This document shows, in pieces, positions 48,820 through 58,609 of a stretch of 64,000 bases of DNA. Every line of letters starts with the position of its first letter. Positions within the stretch are counted from its first letter, which is position 1. The DNA lies in the NCBI GenBank assembly GCA_019009955.1, contig CM032233.1, positions 63,261,501 to 63,325,500 of the forward strand, in the 5' to 3' direction. A model generated the notes under the pieces. The model was not told the origin of the DNA, ran no database searches, and was given only the letters and a program-made list of their open reading frames with translations. Position numbers and translations under genes: made by a program. This stretch comes from Riptortus pedestris. Taxonomy: Eukaryota; Arthropoda; Insecta; Hemiptera; Alydidae.

Positions 48820-49238
48820 TGTTGTTTTTTTTTGGAGGTTTGGTTGGTGAAAGGAACTTCTTAGTTTATGCCGATATTTCGAAAATTTTATTTTCTCTTC
48901 TTGAGGGCTGTGAAAATACGGTTGATACTTTATAATATTGCACATTGTTGTTAGATTAGAGTGTAACAGGAGGTGTTTATGCTATTTTTTCTTACCAAGA
49001 TTAAAGATACTTAAAAACTACTATACATATTGCACTAGAGTTACTGGTTACAGTAACCTTCCCTGTATTGTTTACATTGAGCAGGGCCACAGCCTTACGT
49101 TTTTGTATATCTACAGTATATTGTTTTATGTTAGTTGAACTATATTATAATTATTATTCTAGCTATTATATTATGTATTACATATAGCTATTATATTCAT
49201 CAACCTTGACCAAACCTCCAAAAAAAAACACCATATAT
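48812..49238 (+). mobile_element. roughly 425-bp TIR element in a (TA)n tract
   Basis: Terminal inverted repeats of about 35 bp: left 48812-48847 (ATATATGGTGTT, a T run, GGAGGTTTGGT) and right about 49204-49238 (ACCAAACCTCC, an A run, ACACCATATATA). Inside, near 48867-48915, is TATGCCGATATTTCGAAAAT followed by CTTCTTGAGGGCTG, a motif type also found in Penelope-like and other invertebrate repeats. No transposase is encoded. TA-rich flanks suggest a TA-targeting DNA transposon derivative, but a duplication cannot be seen within TA repeats. Confidence 0.7.
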
Positions 49239-49267
49239 AAATATAACCTGGTCGAAAACATCAACAC

Positions 49268-49304
<37 letters not shown>
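49268..49304. repeat. (TA)n microsatellite
   Basis: A pure TA tract about 30 bp beyond the TIR element. It may be the second half of the interrupted microsatellite, although the HINE-like left arm does not follow. Confidence 0.85.
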
Positions 49305-49306
<2 letters not shown>

Positions 49307-49309
49307 CAA

Positions 49310-50214
49310 GAAGTGGAAGTTTATTAATAATTTAATAATAATTATTATGATCTTGAGCCTATATTTTTTGAGTGGAAAAAAATAACATTACCTGTTTTCT
49401 CATTTTTGTCATCCCTCCGAGACAGAGAGATAACACAGTCTCCAATTCCATTTTAGAAAATGGAAGGATGCTATTCATGTTAGGATGATAATTTTTTTTA
49501 CATCCTCTCAGGCAATAGAATTACATCCGTACAATTATGACTTCAAACATTCCTTGTTGTCATAATTATGATAAACAATTGTCAAGCGTATTTTTTCTGT
49601 CAGAGCACACTGGAGGTGAGAAGGTACACTTACTAAGATAAAGAATGTTTAGACTAAATATAAGAATAATTTCAGGGAGGTTCGATTTTTGAGAAGAATA
49701 TGAGTTATTTCTCACTCAAATGAGTTGGGTTCAAAATTAGCCTAGGAAGCTATATACGTGGTAGATTGAAATAATTTATGTAATACGAAATAAGTGTTAA
49801 AAATGGTATAAAGGTACTATTGAAGCTTAGATAAATGGGTTATACTTACAAGCTACAGAATAACTTACCGCGGGTTTAATGAACGTTTAAAATAGTGTTA
49901 GGAAAATAATTAAAGTTTCTATTAGACAGGTGATGCATAAACTCGGCATATTTTTCATGGCGGGGAAAGACGCATAGATAACGCAATGCGCTACTTCGTT
50001 TTTCTATTTTTTCCTTGAGTAGGAACCCCATGCTAACAAGACTTAAAATTTTTTGTTGTACAGTAAGTTGTAGTGAAGGTTTACTGAATTCCGAAAATGA
50101 AAATAAAATACAAATCGCTCCCGTAATATTACTGTCAGACAAATATTAACACCAACTGCAAGGCGTTTTACATAGGTGATGTTATTTTGAAAAAATAAAT
50201 AAAAATTACTTCCT
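49310..50214. other. AT-rich non-coding stretch
   Basis: No repeat or gene is recognised. The minus frame at 49876-50142 (88 codons) lacks any motif. Confidence 0.45.
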
Positions 50215-50365
50215 ACGTCAATCGATATTGTCCAAGATTTGGCAAAAATGAGGTTCGTTCAAAGCTATATACATACATATAGTATTTGTCAGTTAACGAT
50301 TTATTGGTCGCAATTTTTGTTTGGTCGTTATTATATAGTTATATTTGATATTAAGGTTTATATCA
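50215..50365 (+). mobile_element. diverged HINE-like fragment
   Basis: AATCGATATTGTCC, then GGCAAAAATGAGGTTCGTTC (left arm), a short ATACATACATA in place of the microsatellite, then GGTCGCAATTTTTGTTTGGT (start of the body). Both ends are lost. Confidence 0.6.
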
Positions 50366-50369
50366 CTGT

Positions 50370-53300
50370 CTCGAATCAAGCTTAAATGTGTAATCCTTAT
50401 TTTCAATGGGAATTTGCAAAGGAAGAAAGAGCAATAGAATGAAAGAGACGTCATCTCGGTCCAGCAAGTGTGAAATGTGCTCAAATTTATGAAGCACCCG
50501 TGTGAAGATTTTTTTTTTTTTCAGTTTAGATGGTTTATTTAAATAAGAACATGATTCAGTGACAGGTATCTAACGGGGATTTATTTGGAATCCTGTGAGA
50601 GGTTTAACATCTATTTGAATTAGCCGTCACATGAATTGCAATTCTATTTTGGTATCTCCAAAATTCTAATTCATATAAAATGGTCATTATCAATAAACAA
50701 ATCTTGAAAAAAAAAAAAGGAGAGAAATCAAGTAACATCTTTTTGTTTAATGTAGTCAGAGGGTTTTCAATTACTATGCTATTCTGATCTGGTTGAGTTA
50801 TGGGGTAGAAGATGGGTTTGGTGAGCCTGGATCCAGGTAGTCCTGCATTTATCTGGTGACACCATTCGCGTTTATACCTGCTCAATATCAGTTACCCTGG
50901 AATGGTCTGGCCTAGCCCCTTCCCTTCAACCATTTGGGTCGTACTGTCCCCGTCACCCTTTTCTGATTTCAATTTTATGAAGTTCTACTGTGATTATTTA
51001 AAATATAAAATCTTTGGCTCAGTAGCTCACGGAGGCCCAACCATTCTAAGTGGTCAGTATGGAACATTCACTGGCAGCACTACGCATTGTGGTGGCATTT
51101 CAGAACCGAGATCATAACTTCTTTATTCAAGTAGCTATTCATTGGTTTCAAGTTGATGAGTGGACACAGGGAGAACCAGGTGAGAGCGAGTTCCGACGTT
51201 CAATCCCACACACCGGCAATCACACAAGCTAATTAAAAATTGGTGTGCCATTAACTCAGTTTAAAGCCGGCACCCCTAAATCAGTAATACCCTGTCTAAA
51301 CCATTGAACGACCGCTACAACACTGATTATTTATTAGACAAAATTTCGAGTTTTGATGCCCACAATTAATTAATAATTTTTCATTAGCGGCTTAATATTT
51401 GATGTCATTTGTTTGATTGCAAAAACAGTTTGGATATGAGCTCATCGATAACAACACATACAGATGGGACTGCCTACAAACCCATCGGTGAAAATCATCT
51501 GCTCTTTCTTTATTTCTCTGTTAACTCACTAATGGCTTATCGGTTCCATCGTCTTGGAGTATCGACGGAACTTACCTCATTACACCCTTGTATTCTTGTT
51601 GTTTGTATCAGCAGACGCCTCCCATAGGAAAACGAATTTTGGTCTTCTATCCAAGACGAGTGTAAGAGTTTTATATATTTCAGTTGAGTGTGCACTTTAG
51701 AGCATTTAGATGAACGACGTGTATTGAAACTAACCAATGAGAGGCCTGATGAGGGCGGTATCTTACTTGCCAAATGCATCTGGATACTTCGCAAATTTGC
51801 AGAACACCTATAGAGCATTTTGGGACTCTGGAACTCTAATTTAAATTATTGGAAAATGAAATTGAACAATTTTTGACTCCCGTGTCAATTGACTTGTAGT
51901 ATTGCGTCATATAAGTTAATCTTCATTTTCCTTTGAATACTTCAATGGTATTTTGTTTCTTTACGCTTTGTTTTCTTTCCACTTATTTATTTTTTATTAA
52001 AGTCAAATACAAGAGTTAAACTATAATTTATATTCATAATGTATTGTATGTAAATCACACACATATACTTCTTAGCTGTTCGCTACATTTAGCAAAGAAA
52101 CTCCCTTTTTGAAGAGTTTCTTCAAAGAGCAAAAAAAATAAACAAAATGCAATCGTATCTCCTGGTGTTGAGGCGGTTCCCACTAAGAAGAAATCAGGGA
52201 AACACGCTATGAGAACGTGGTTTTAGGAACTCCCTGCATAAAAATATTCAACAAGGAACCACTTCCAACCATCCCTAACGAAGGCAACAGGTAGAGTGAT
52301 GAAAACACCACTCACGGGTAAGATATACATAGCCCAGATATACAAGGCATTAATTATTTTAAAATAAAATGTTGAATATTCAGGAGATGAATTTTAAGTC
52401 GTTCTCTTAACTATGCAAACAAAGACAGACGGAGTTTACGACTAATTCATAACCTGGGTTGAACAAGTATTCTGTTGGAAATGTAAAGCATTTTATTGAA
52501 CAGTGTTATATAAATATGCGCGCGTGTGTGTGTGTGTAATAAACAAAGTATTAATAACTATGATGTGAGTGGTTATAGACTCGGAATATAGGAGAAACCT
52601 AATTATAGTACTCATGCTTGTTATCAGGTTTTATTAGAAATTTCATATTTAATGCCTCTTTTTTGCCATTTGAGTGCTCCTAGAGATTGTTTTATGCCTC
52701 AGTATGAATGCTTTTAGGCAAAAACTGAATGTGTATTAATTTGTTTCAGAATTCTACAATATCGCCATTAGACATTCGTACCATCCCTTCTCACGCATTC
52801 TTCGAAATCTTAAAACCACTGAAGAACACTCAAGAAAAGGTATATGCATGTATTCAGCACTGTGCTTCTTTTTCGCCGAGGGCGCCTTTAACTCACGCCT
52901 TTCGCACTCTATCCTTGGCCAAAAATTTAACTACTTCAGTAGTCCTCACATCTTCTAGAAAACTTCAAGAAATTATCTTCCGCTCTTCAATTGACCAATT
53001 TGAAACCTTTTTCTAAGTCTCTTTTGCCTCTACTATTTTTTCACTGTCTTAGGTTTACTAATATCTATGTAATAGATAAAATAGCTAACACGTTATTAAG
53101 CTTCATATAAGTAGAAATATTTCGAATTCACAAAAAACATAATAAGTTGTGGAGTGTCAGAAAAAAAAATTAAACGCCTAGATTCAGTGCTCGAATTATT
53201 AACAATAAGGATCGTGCATTTGACATAGAACAACCATATTGCAAATTAATTATATTTCTACTTTTCTTTGCAGCAGACAGCATTTTAATACTCTCTTCCA

Positions 53301-55435
53301 ATGTAAAACGCTTTTTATCTATCTCAGTATTTAAATATATCGTCATTAAAAGATTTCCATCTATGATAATATCCCAGAACAAAGTAAATACTGACACATT
53401 ACAGGATGTAAGTTGTTCCTGACAGAGGTTAAAATTAGTATTCTGGAATGTAATAGCAAAAATGTGGATTAAACGATTTGGGTTTGAACAATTAAAAGTA
53501 AACATATTTATTTCGGATAATTTTTCAAAAGTTAGATGACTTCATGTATCTCTAAAAATATCTAAAGTAGCTTTTTGCATGAATTTTGCTTATTTCTTTC
53601 TCTATCCTATTTTCATGTTTACAGATAAATATTCTTGTAGTTTTAAAATTTTACTACTTCTAAATGACCTATTGGTTAATATTTTATTGATAAAATATGT
53701 TGTGGTCCAATCCATTCAGAATTTGAAACATTTGCCATTGGACTCCAAGTGTAAAGGGCTTTAAAGCACGTGAGTGTGTGTTTGTATTTAGAGTAGTTTT
53801 ATTATGGTCTGGAGTCAATTGGTATCAGTCATAAATTGTACAGGCTGTTATAAACATAAATCAATTTTTTGGTAAATTCTGGTTAAAGCCTATACTACCG
53901 TTTTCTGTAGAGATCTTTTTAAATATTCACAATTCAAAAACTTTTCCTGTGATTAATATAGTTATTCATATAAAATGATGGCATAAAATAAATAACAGCA
54001 GAAAAAAGTAGGGCAGGATCCCCCTCCACTGGAAGTGAATTTCCCTAAGTTAAAATTGGAGTATACATATTAACTTCCAATGTAGATCGTTGACTGTTCT
54101 CTGTGCTCAGCCACTGTGTGCGTTCAGACGGGTTAATGTATGTTTCAGAAACCAGATTATAGCTGACGTATTTTTAATATGAATTATCACCAGGATAAAA
54201 CATTAAATCTGTGAACATGTTTATTATGAATCTTAAGTATAAGGTAGAATCGCACAGGAATGGGGTGCTTAAAGAAGAGCTAAATTTAAAATCATTAATA
54301 CCTATTTTATTATGAGCCTTATAGAAAAATGTCTTGTTGGAACAATTTCCTTCGAATGTATTTATATTTTGTCCTAAGTATCCTTCATGGAGGCTTTGTA
54401 ACTGAACATTATGATGGTAAAACCGCAATGCCTTCTTATCTCATTTCCTCACCAGGCTGCTTTCTTTTAGCAGATTTCCCTTATTTTAAAGACCTGAAGA
54501 TGCCACGGATTTTGTGAAACAGGAATTAACAAAGTAAAGATTTAATGAAGTAAGTCTACATCTTTCCTGTCCTATATTTTTAATTGAGCGGCAGTAAAAC
54601 ATTTGCTTCATTTAAATTAATAGAAATTCAAGGAAGTAATGTGGCACCCATATCATATTTTTTTGTATGATTGTCTCTTAACATTACCAAAATGGAAAAA
54701 ATATTGGTTTTTAAGAGCTTGTTAGTTGAAAAATCTCGTTCGGTCTGTGCAGTGCTTTTTTATTTTCGGTATTTTTAAGATTTTATATTACTTTATCTTT
54801 CTTGTGTGCCTACTTGTCTCCTTCATTACATTTTCCCTCCAGCCATAAATAAACAATTATAAAAATATCATAGTGTTAAAGAAGAAAAGAATTTCTGCAG
54901 TCAGAGTGACCTGAAGTTTGGGGGCTCCATGTCAAATGTGTTAGGCCCATTGAAAACCTATAGGGGGCTAAAGGCCAGGCCTAGAACACCTGTTTTGAAG
55001 ACCCTTGTGGGTTTGTCTGTTGTGAGCATTCTTCTATCGCCTCCATCCCCCTCGGTTAGGTCGCATGGCTGTATTTGTGAATGGTGTGGAGGGTGGCACG
55101 CGCCAGCTCTACGCCGCGCTTCAATGCTCCGCTTAGTTTTTAAGGCTGAATGAGGGTGGTTACCTCCTCCCCTCTATTCTTCATCGATTACCATCTCCTA
55201 CTCACTCTATCGCCTAACATATCCCTTAGGCGTTTAGCCTACTCTTTCCATCATATCTGCATTCCAGCCTCTTTTCGCTTACCGTGAAGAGTAACAGGCT
55301 ACTGTGGTATCAGTCGTGTCAGTGTATGAGGTTTTAATGTAGGTAGTACTGTTGTACCTGCGACTACAATCAAGATTAATTTTCGCAGAGGATATTTGGG
55401 TATCGGCTAAAGAACAACCCAGTCAGTCAAAAGAT
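50370..55435. other. long unassigned stretch
   Basis: About 5 kb with no family repeat that I can align. It contains (GT)n at about 52518-52536. A less AT-rich part lies at about 50780-51320, where GTTCAATCCC near 51209 resembles a tRNA B box. Frames of 93-111 codons (51537-51818 minus, 52729-53016 plus, 53170-53505 minus) have no recognisable domain. Another less AT-rich segment is at 54920-55170. A lone TTTTAGCAGATTTCCC at 54466-54481 matches the HINE-like left terminus but nothing follows. Confidence 0.45.
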
Positions 55436-55439
55436 GAGT

Positions 55440-55850
55440 TCTCTAGTTTTATTTGAAACGCTTAAATGCCAACATTCATATAAAAAATACGATCAAACAC
55501 ACACACACACACACTCATATATACTGCTCAAAAATGAATAGGGATATTGGTTATTTTTCTTATCCTATTAATTTTAATTAAATCGATCTTAATTAAATTT
55601 CTTTTTTATGGGGGAAAAAGACAATAATTTCTAATAAATATTAATGATATTTATAATAAAAAAAAATATGCTAGGCCCCATACATACCACAAAACATCCA
55701 ATATCCCTATTCATTTTTGAGCAGTTTAAATACATTTAAACGAACATCATTTTCATACTCTTCTAGGATCGATAGAAATTTCTATATTTATAAGAAAATA
55801 AATTAAAATCCCTGCTCATTACGGTGCCAACCTCTATAGTTAGTATGAAT
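55440..55850 (-). mobile_element. decayed HINE-like element carrying a MITE
   Basis: Before the MITE are GAAACGCTTAAATGCC and TACGATCAAAC, followed by (CA)n at about 55497-55514: the body end and the microsatellite. After the MITE are AAACGAACATCATTTTCATA, CTTCTAGGATCGATAGAAAT and the CCAACCTCTATAG block: the left arm. The order and orientation match an old minus-strand copy split in its microsatellite. Confidence 0.6.
55524..55724 (+). mobile_element. MITE, 201 bp, 27-bp perfect TIRs, copy 1
   Basis: TIRs begin CTGCTCAAAAATGAATAGGG and continue ATATTGG at both ends without mismatch. The CTGCTCAAAAA opening is typical of Tc1/mariner-type termini (knowledge of the superfamily), so a TA-targeting transposase is the likely mobiliser; none is encoded. 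A clean TA duplication is not visible: TA flanks the left end and TT the right. Interior blocks are shared, inverted, with copy 2. Confidence 0.88.
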
Positions 55851-55973
55851 ACTAGAAATATATAAATGTGCAAAAGGGCCTTTTTCTTAATCATGAAAAT
55901 TGCTTAAAATGATATCAATTATAATTTTTAGAAAAGGTGAAGTTTAGGAAATTATGCCATTTATAGGGTTAGA

Positions 55974-55977
<4 letters not shown>

Positions 55978-56038
<61 letters not shown>
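55978..56038. repeat. (TA)n microsatellite
   Basis: A pure TA tract directly abutting a Helitron 3' end. Confidence 0.95.
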
Positions 56039-56041
<3 letters not shown>

Positions 56042-56255
56042 CTAAGTTACTCGTCTTCGCTCGGGAATCCATTTGAGGCTGAATAATGATGGTACATTTT
56101 TGTCAAGGCTTTACTTTACACAATATTTTGACATTCCCTCGTCCCAGCGTTTAGAATTTATACCCTTTGTTGCTGTGGATTTGTTAATAATAAAATTATT
56201 TGTTACGTAAGGCTTTAATGTCCCCAATATTTTTATATTTCCCGGTTTCTGTGAA
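56039..56255 (-). mobile_element. Helitron 3' fragment
   Basis: Reverse complement of about 21240-21447 of the Helitron described above. Shared ordered blocks are CATTTGAGGCTGAAT, TGATGGTA, GGCTTTAC, CACAATATTTTGACATT, the CGTCCCAG block, a TTGCTG...GATTTG block and TTTTTATATTTCCCGG. The hairpin and end are degraded (TCGTCTTCGCTCGGG). It is 5'-truncated and stops near a poly-T run at 56262-56278. Confidence 0.78.
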
Positions 56256-56279
56256 TGTAGTTTTTTTTTTTTTTTTTAT

Positions 56280-57925
56280 AACGTAATGGACCATATAATT
56301 CACAATCATATAAAGTACTCTTCCTTCCAAATCATGTATGAATAAAAGTTCCTTTTCCTTCATGCAGTACAAAGCCCAACGGTGACAGATGATTTAGGTA
56401 CGTCATAACTCTATTAAAAATACTCTTTTGTAAGCTTCGATTGTAAACTGTATATTCATATTGGTACATAGTGTGTCCAATAAACTATATCATATATTAA
56501 TGGAGCAGAGTTAATAAATACCAGAAATAACTCCGTGCACCACCTAACGTTCATCCTTTTAAATAATTTATTTATGATAGTTAAACAAATTCATATTACT
56601 GAGAATAACACTATATTGCTAAAAGTATAAGCATTAAGTAAAATGTAAACATAGACCAACATGAAGTCGGCAGGGGAGCGGAAGAAATGGTACGAGGGGT
56701 TTTAATTGTATTTTTTGGATTTTCTTTGACCTCAAAAAGGTAGAATAATGTCTATTGATTTAAATATTCTTTCCATAAACAGGATATAAAGAGCCGTAAA
56801 TATTTTGACGTCTTCAGAAAGGTGTGTAAGCTTCTTTCATTCCTTGAATGGAATAATTATTTTCACCTTATTACACAATGAAAAAAAAAATATATAGACG
56901 ATCATGTTTTTGTTTAGGCGTGACCTTAACACACATTTTATAATGCACGTTAAGTCAGCTTTGAGCGTCACCCAGGTTTAAAGCCATTACGAATTTTTGA
57001 TAATGGTCTTACCAACGAATTGGAGACGTGCTTTCTAAATTGACGGGAACTGGGCTTTGAACTATCAAAATCAGTCACTCATTTGTTTTCTCACAAAGAC
57101 CAAGAGTGTGTCCCCAGGGTTCTGAGAATGGGCGGACAATATCGGGGTCTCTTACCTGCCCTAGGTCTACTATTTCACATTTCAGACAAACTTCTACAAC
57201 AGTCCCGTAGTAACCATGCATTTATAATTATTCTAGACTTGAATGTTCCTAGTTTTTTTTTTTTTACAAAGTTGAAGAAAATCGTCAAGAGGTATAATAT
57301 CAGATATTTAGTGTTTTGTAATACCCCTTATCCAAACCGCTCACATACAGAATGAACTGTTCTTTCCATCAGGTTAAACGAATATACCTGTTACTTCAGT
57401 TTTTCCCCGAGATGTTTGTGAAATAGAATCCATGCATGTAATCCAAAAAATACGTACAGCTTATTCTGGTTGAGTTCAGAATCATAGAGCCATATTTTTA
57501 GGGACAATGTAAAACTGATCAGTGTTTACGAAAAGAAAAACATGCATCTACGGATATTACTATATCAAAGTGACTTGCTAAACGTGAATAATAGATAATA
57601 AATCAGGATATATTGGGATGAATGGACATATATTTCAGCACCAAATTTCTTTTGATAAACAAAATACAAATTTTACAGACTATCAAGAAGTAAAAGATCT
57701 GGAATGGCAGTGAGGCATTATATCGCAATAAACTAAAATAACTCTATTCATATTTGAGTTATATGAGAAATGTATAGACAATAAAAACAATACATCATAT
57801 TACCAAAAATACTGGTTAAGTAAATGATTTCAAGCTGGTGAATGCATTAAGGTATTTTAGAGTTTACATAATGCACCTTCATTAAACTCCAACCTGTCCT
57901 GGGAAGATATAGGCTGATCATTATT
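56280..57925. other. AT-rich non-coding stretch
   Basis: No recognised repeat or RNA gene. The 90-codon frame at 57083-57355 is interrupted by a phenylalanine run from a poly-T and has no motif. Confidence 0.45.
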
Positions 57926-57929
57926 TGAA

Positions 57930-57990
57930 ATATGTAGTTTGGCAACGATCGAACAAACATTATGGCTTCAAGAACATTAACAGGTTTGTC
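57930..57990 (-). mobile_element. HINE-like fragment next to MITE copy 2
   Basis: TAGTTTGGCAACGATCGAAC, then AAACATTATGGC, then AACATTAACAGG match 'gagtttggtaacgatcaaac', 'aaaaattgcgac' and 'cggtaacag' of good copies. The microsatellite and left arm would follow, but the MITE lies there instead and no arm is recognisable beyond it. Confidence 0.5.
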
Positions 57991-58002
57991 ACCTATTATA
58001 AA

Positions 58003-58208
58003 CTGCTCAAAAATGAATAGGGATATTGGCTGATTTGTGGTATGTATGGGGTCTAGCATATTTTTTTTTTTTTATTATATATATCATTAATATTTATTAG
58101 AAATTATTGTCTTTTTCCCCCATAAAAAAGAAATTTAATTAAGATCGATTTAATTAAAATTAATAGGATAAGAAAAAATAACCAATATCCCTATTCATTT
58201 TTGAGCAG
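58003..58208 (-). mobile_element. MITE, 206 bp, 27-bp perfect TIRs, copy 2
   Basis: It has the same TIRs as 55524-55724 but the interior is inverted relative to that copy (GGTATGTATGGGGTCTAGCA near the left here, its complement near the right there). It differs mainly by a longer T run and some TA slippage, so the two copies are young or recently related. TA-rich flank on the right. Confidence 0.88.
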
Positions 58209-58281
58209 TATATATAGGAGTGGTCAAATATTCGAGGAATATTTTTCATGTATAGAATCTCAATTCTTTAGTGACATCTCT

Positions 58282-58600
58282 TTAAAAGAAGCACTCCGGA
58301 ATCCGTGATTGATTTGCCAATGCTACTGTCATAAATAGAAGTTTGGAGTGGGGTGTAGGTGGGGGTGGGTAGGCTGTTTGCAAAGGAGGGAAATGGAATT
58401 TCAACATCTGCTGCCGGTCTGTCGGAAAGCATCCATTAATATTTGCGGCTGGGCGGCCCTGCTCCTCAGGGACTATCTGGAGCTGATTAGCAGAGTTGCC
58501 TGGCCCCTTTCCCAATTCTAACTGTTTTCCATTGTCCGACTGGATGGCTCCAGAATATCCGCCCAGGTAGGAAGCAGATACTCTTCTCAGAATGGGTTGA
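58282..58600. promoter_or_regulatory. GC-rich complex island, candidate conserved non-coding element
   Basis: High-complexity, relatively GC-rich sequence in AT-rich surroundings, with no repeat similarity elsewhere in the window. It contains homeodomain-like TAATATTTGC and GATTAGCAG segments, a GGGTGTAGGTGGGGGTGGG block at about 58350-58370 and CTTTGCAAACAG-like sequence (seen as CTGTTTGCAAAGG). A 77-codon minus frame (58282-58515) spans it. Its product is proline- and glutamine-rich with no recognised domain, so coding is possible but weak. Base composition is the only evidence that it is functional. Confidence 0.3.
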
Positions 58601-58609
58601 AGGGGAATC

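Noticed and set aside
51160..51320. Possible tRNA-derived SINE (GTTCAATCCC near 51209)
   Set aside because: No matching A box at the right spacing and no second copy in the window.
53170..53505. 111-codon minus frame, considered as a chemoreceptor fragment
   Set aside because: No recognisable motif; composition is typical of AT-rich random sequence.
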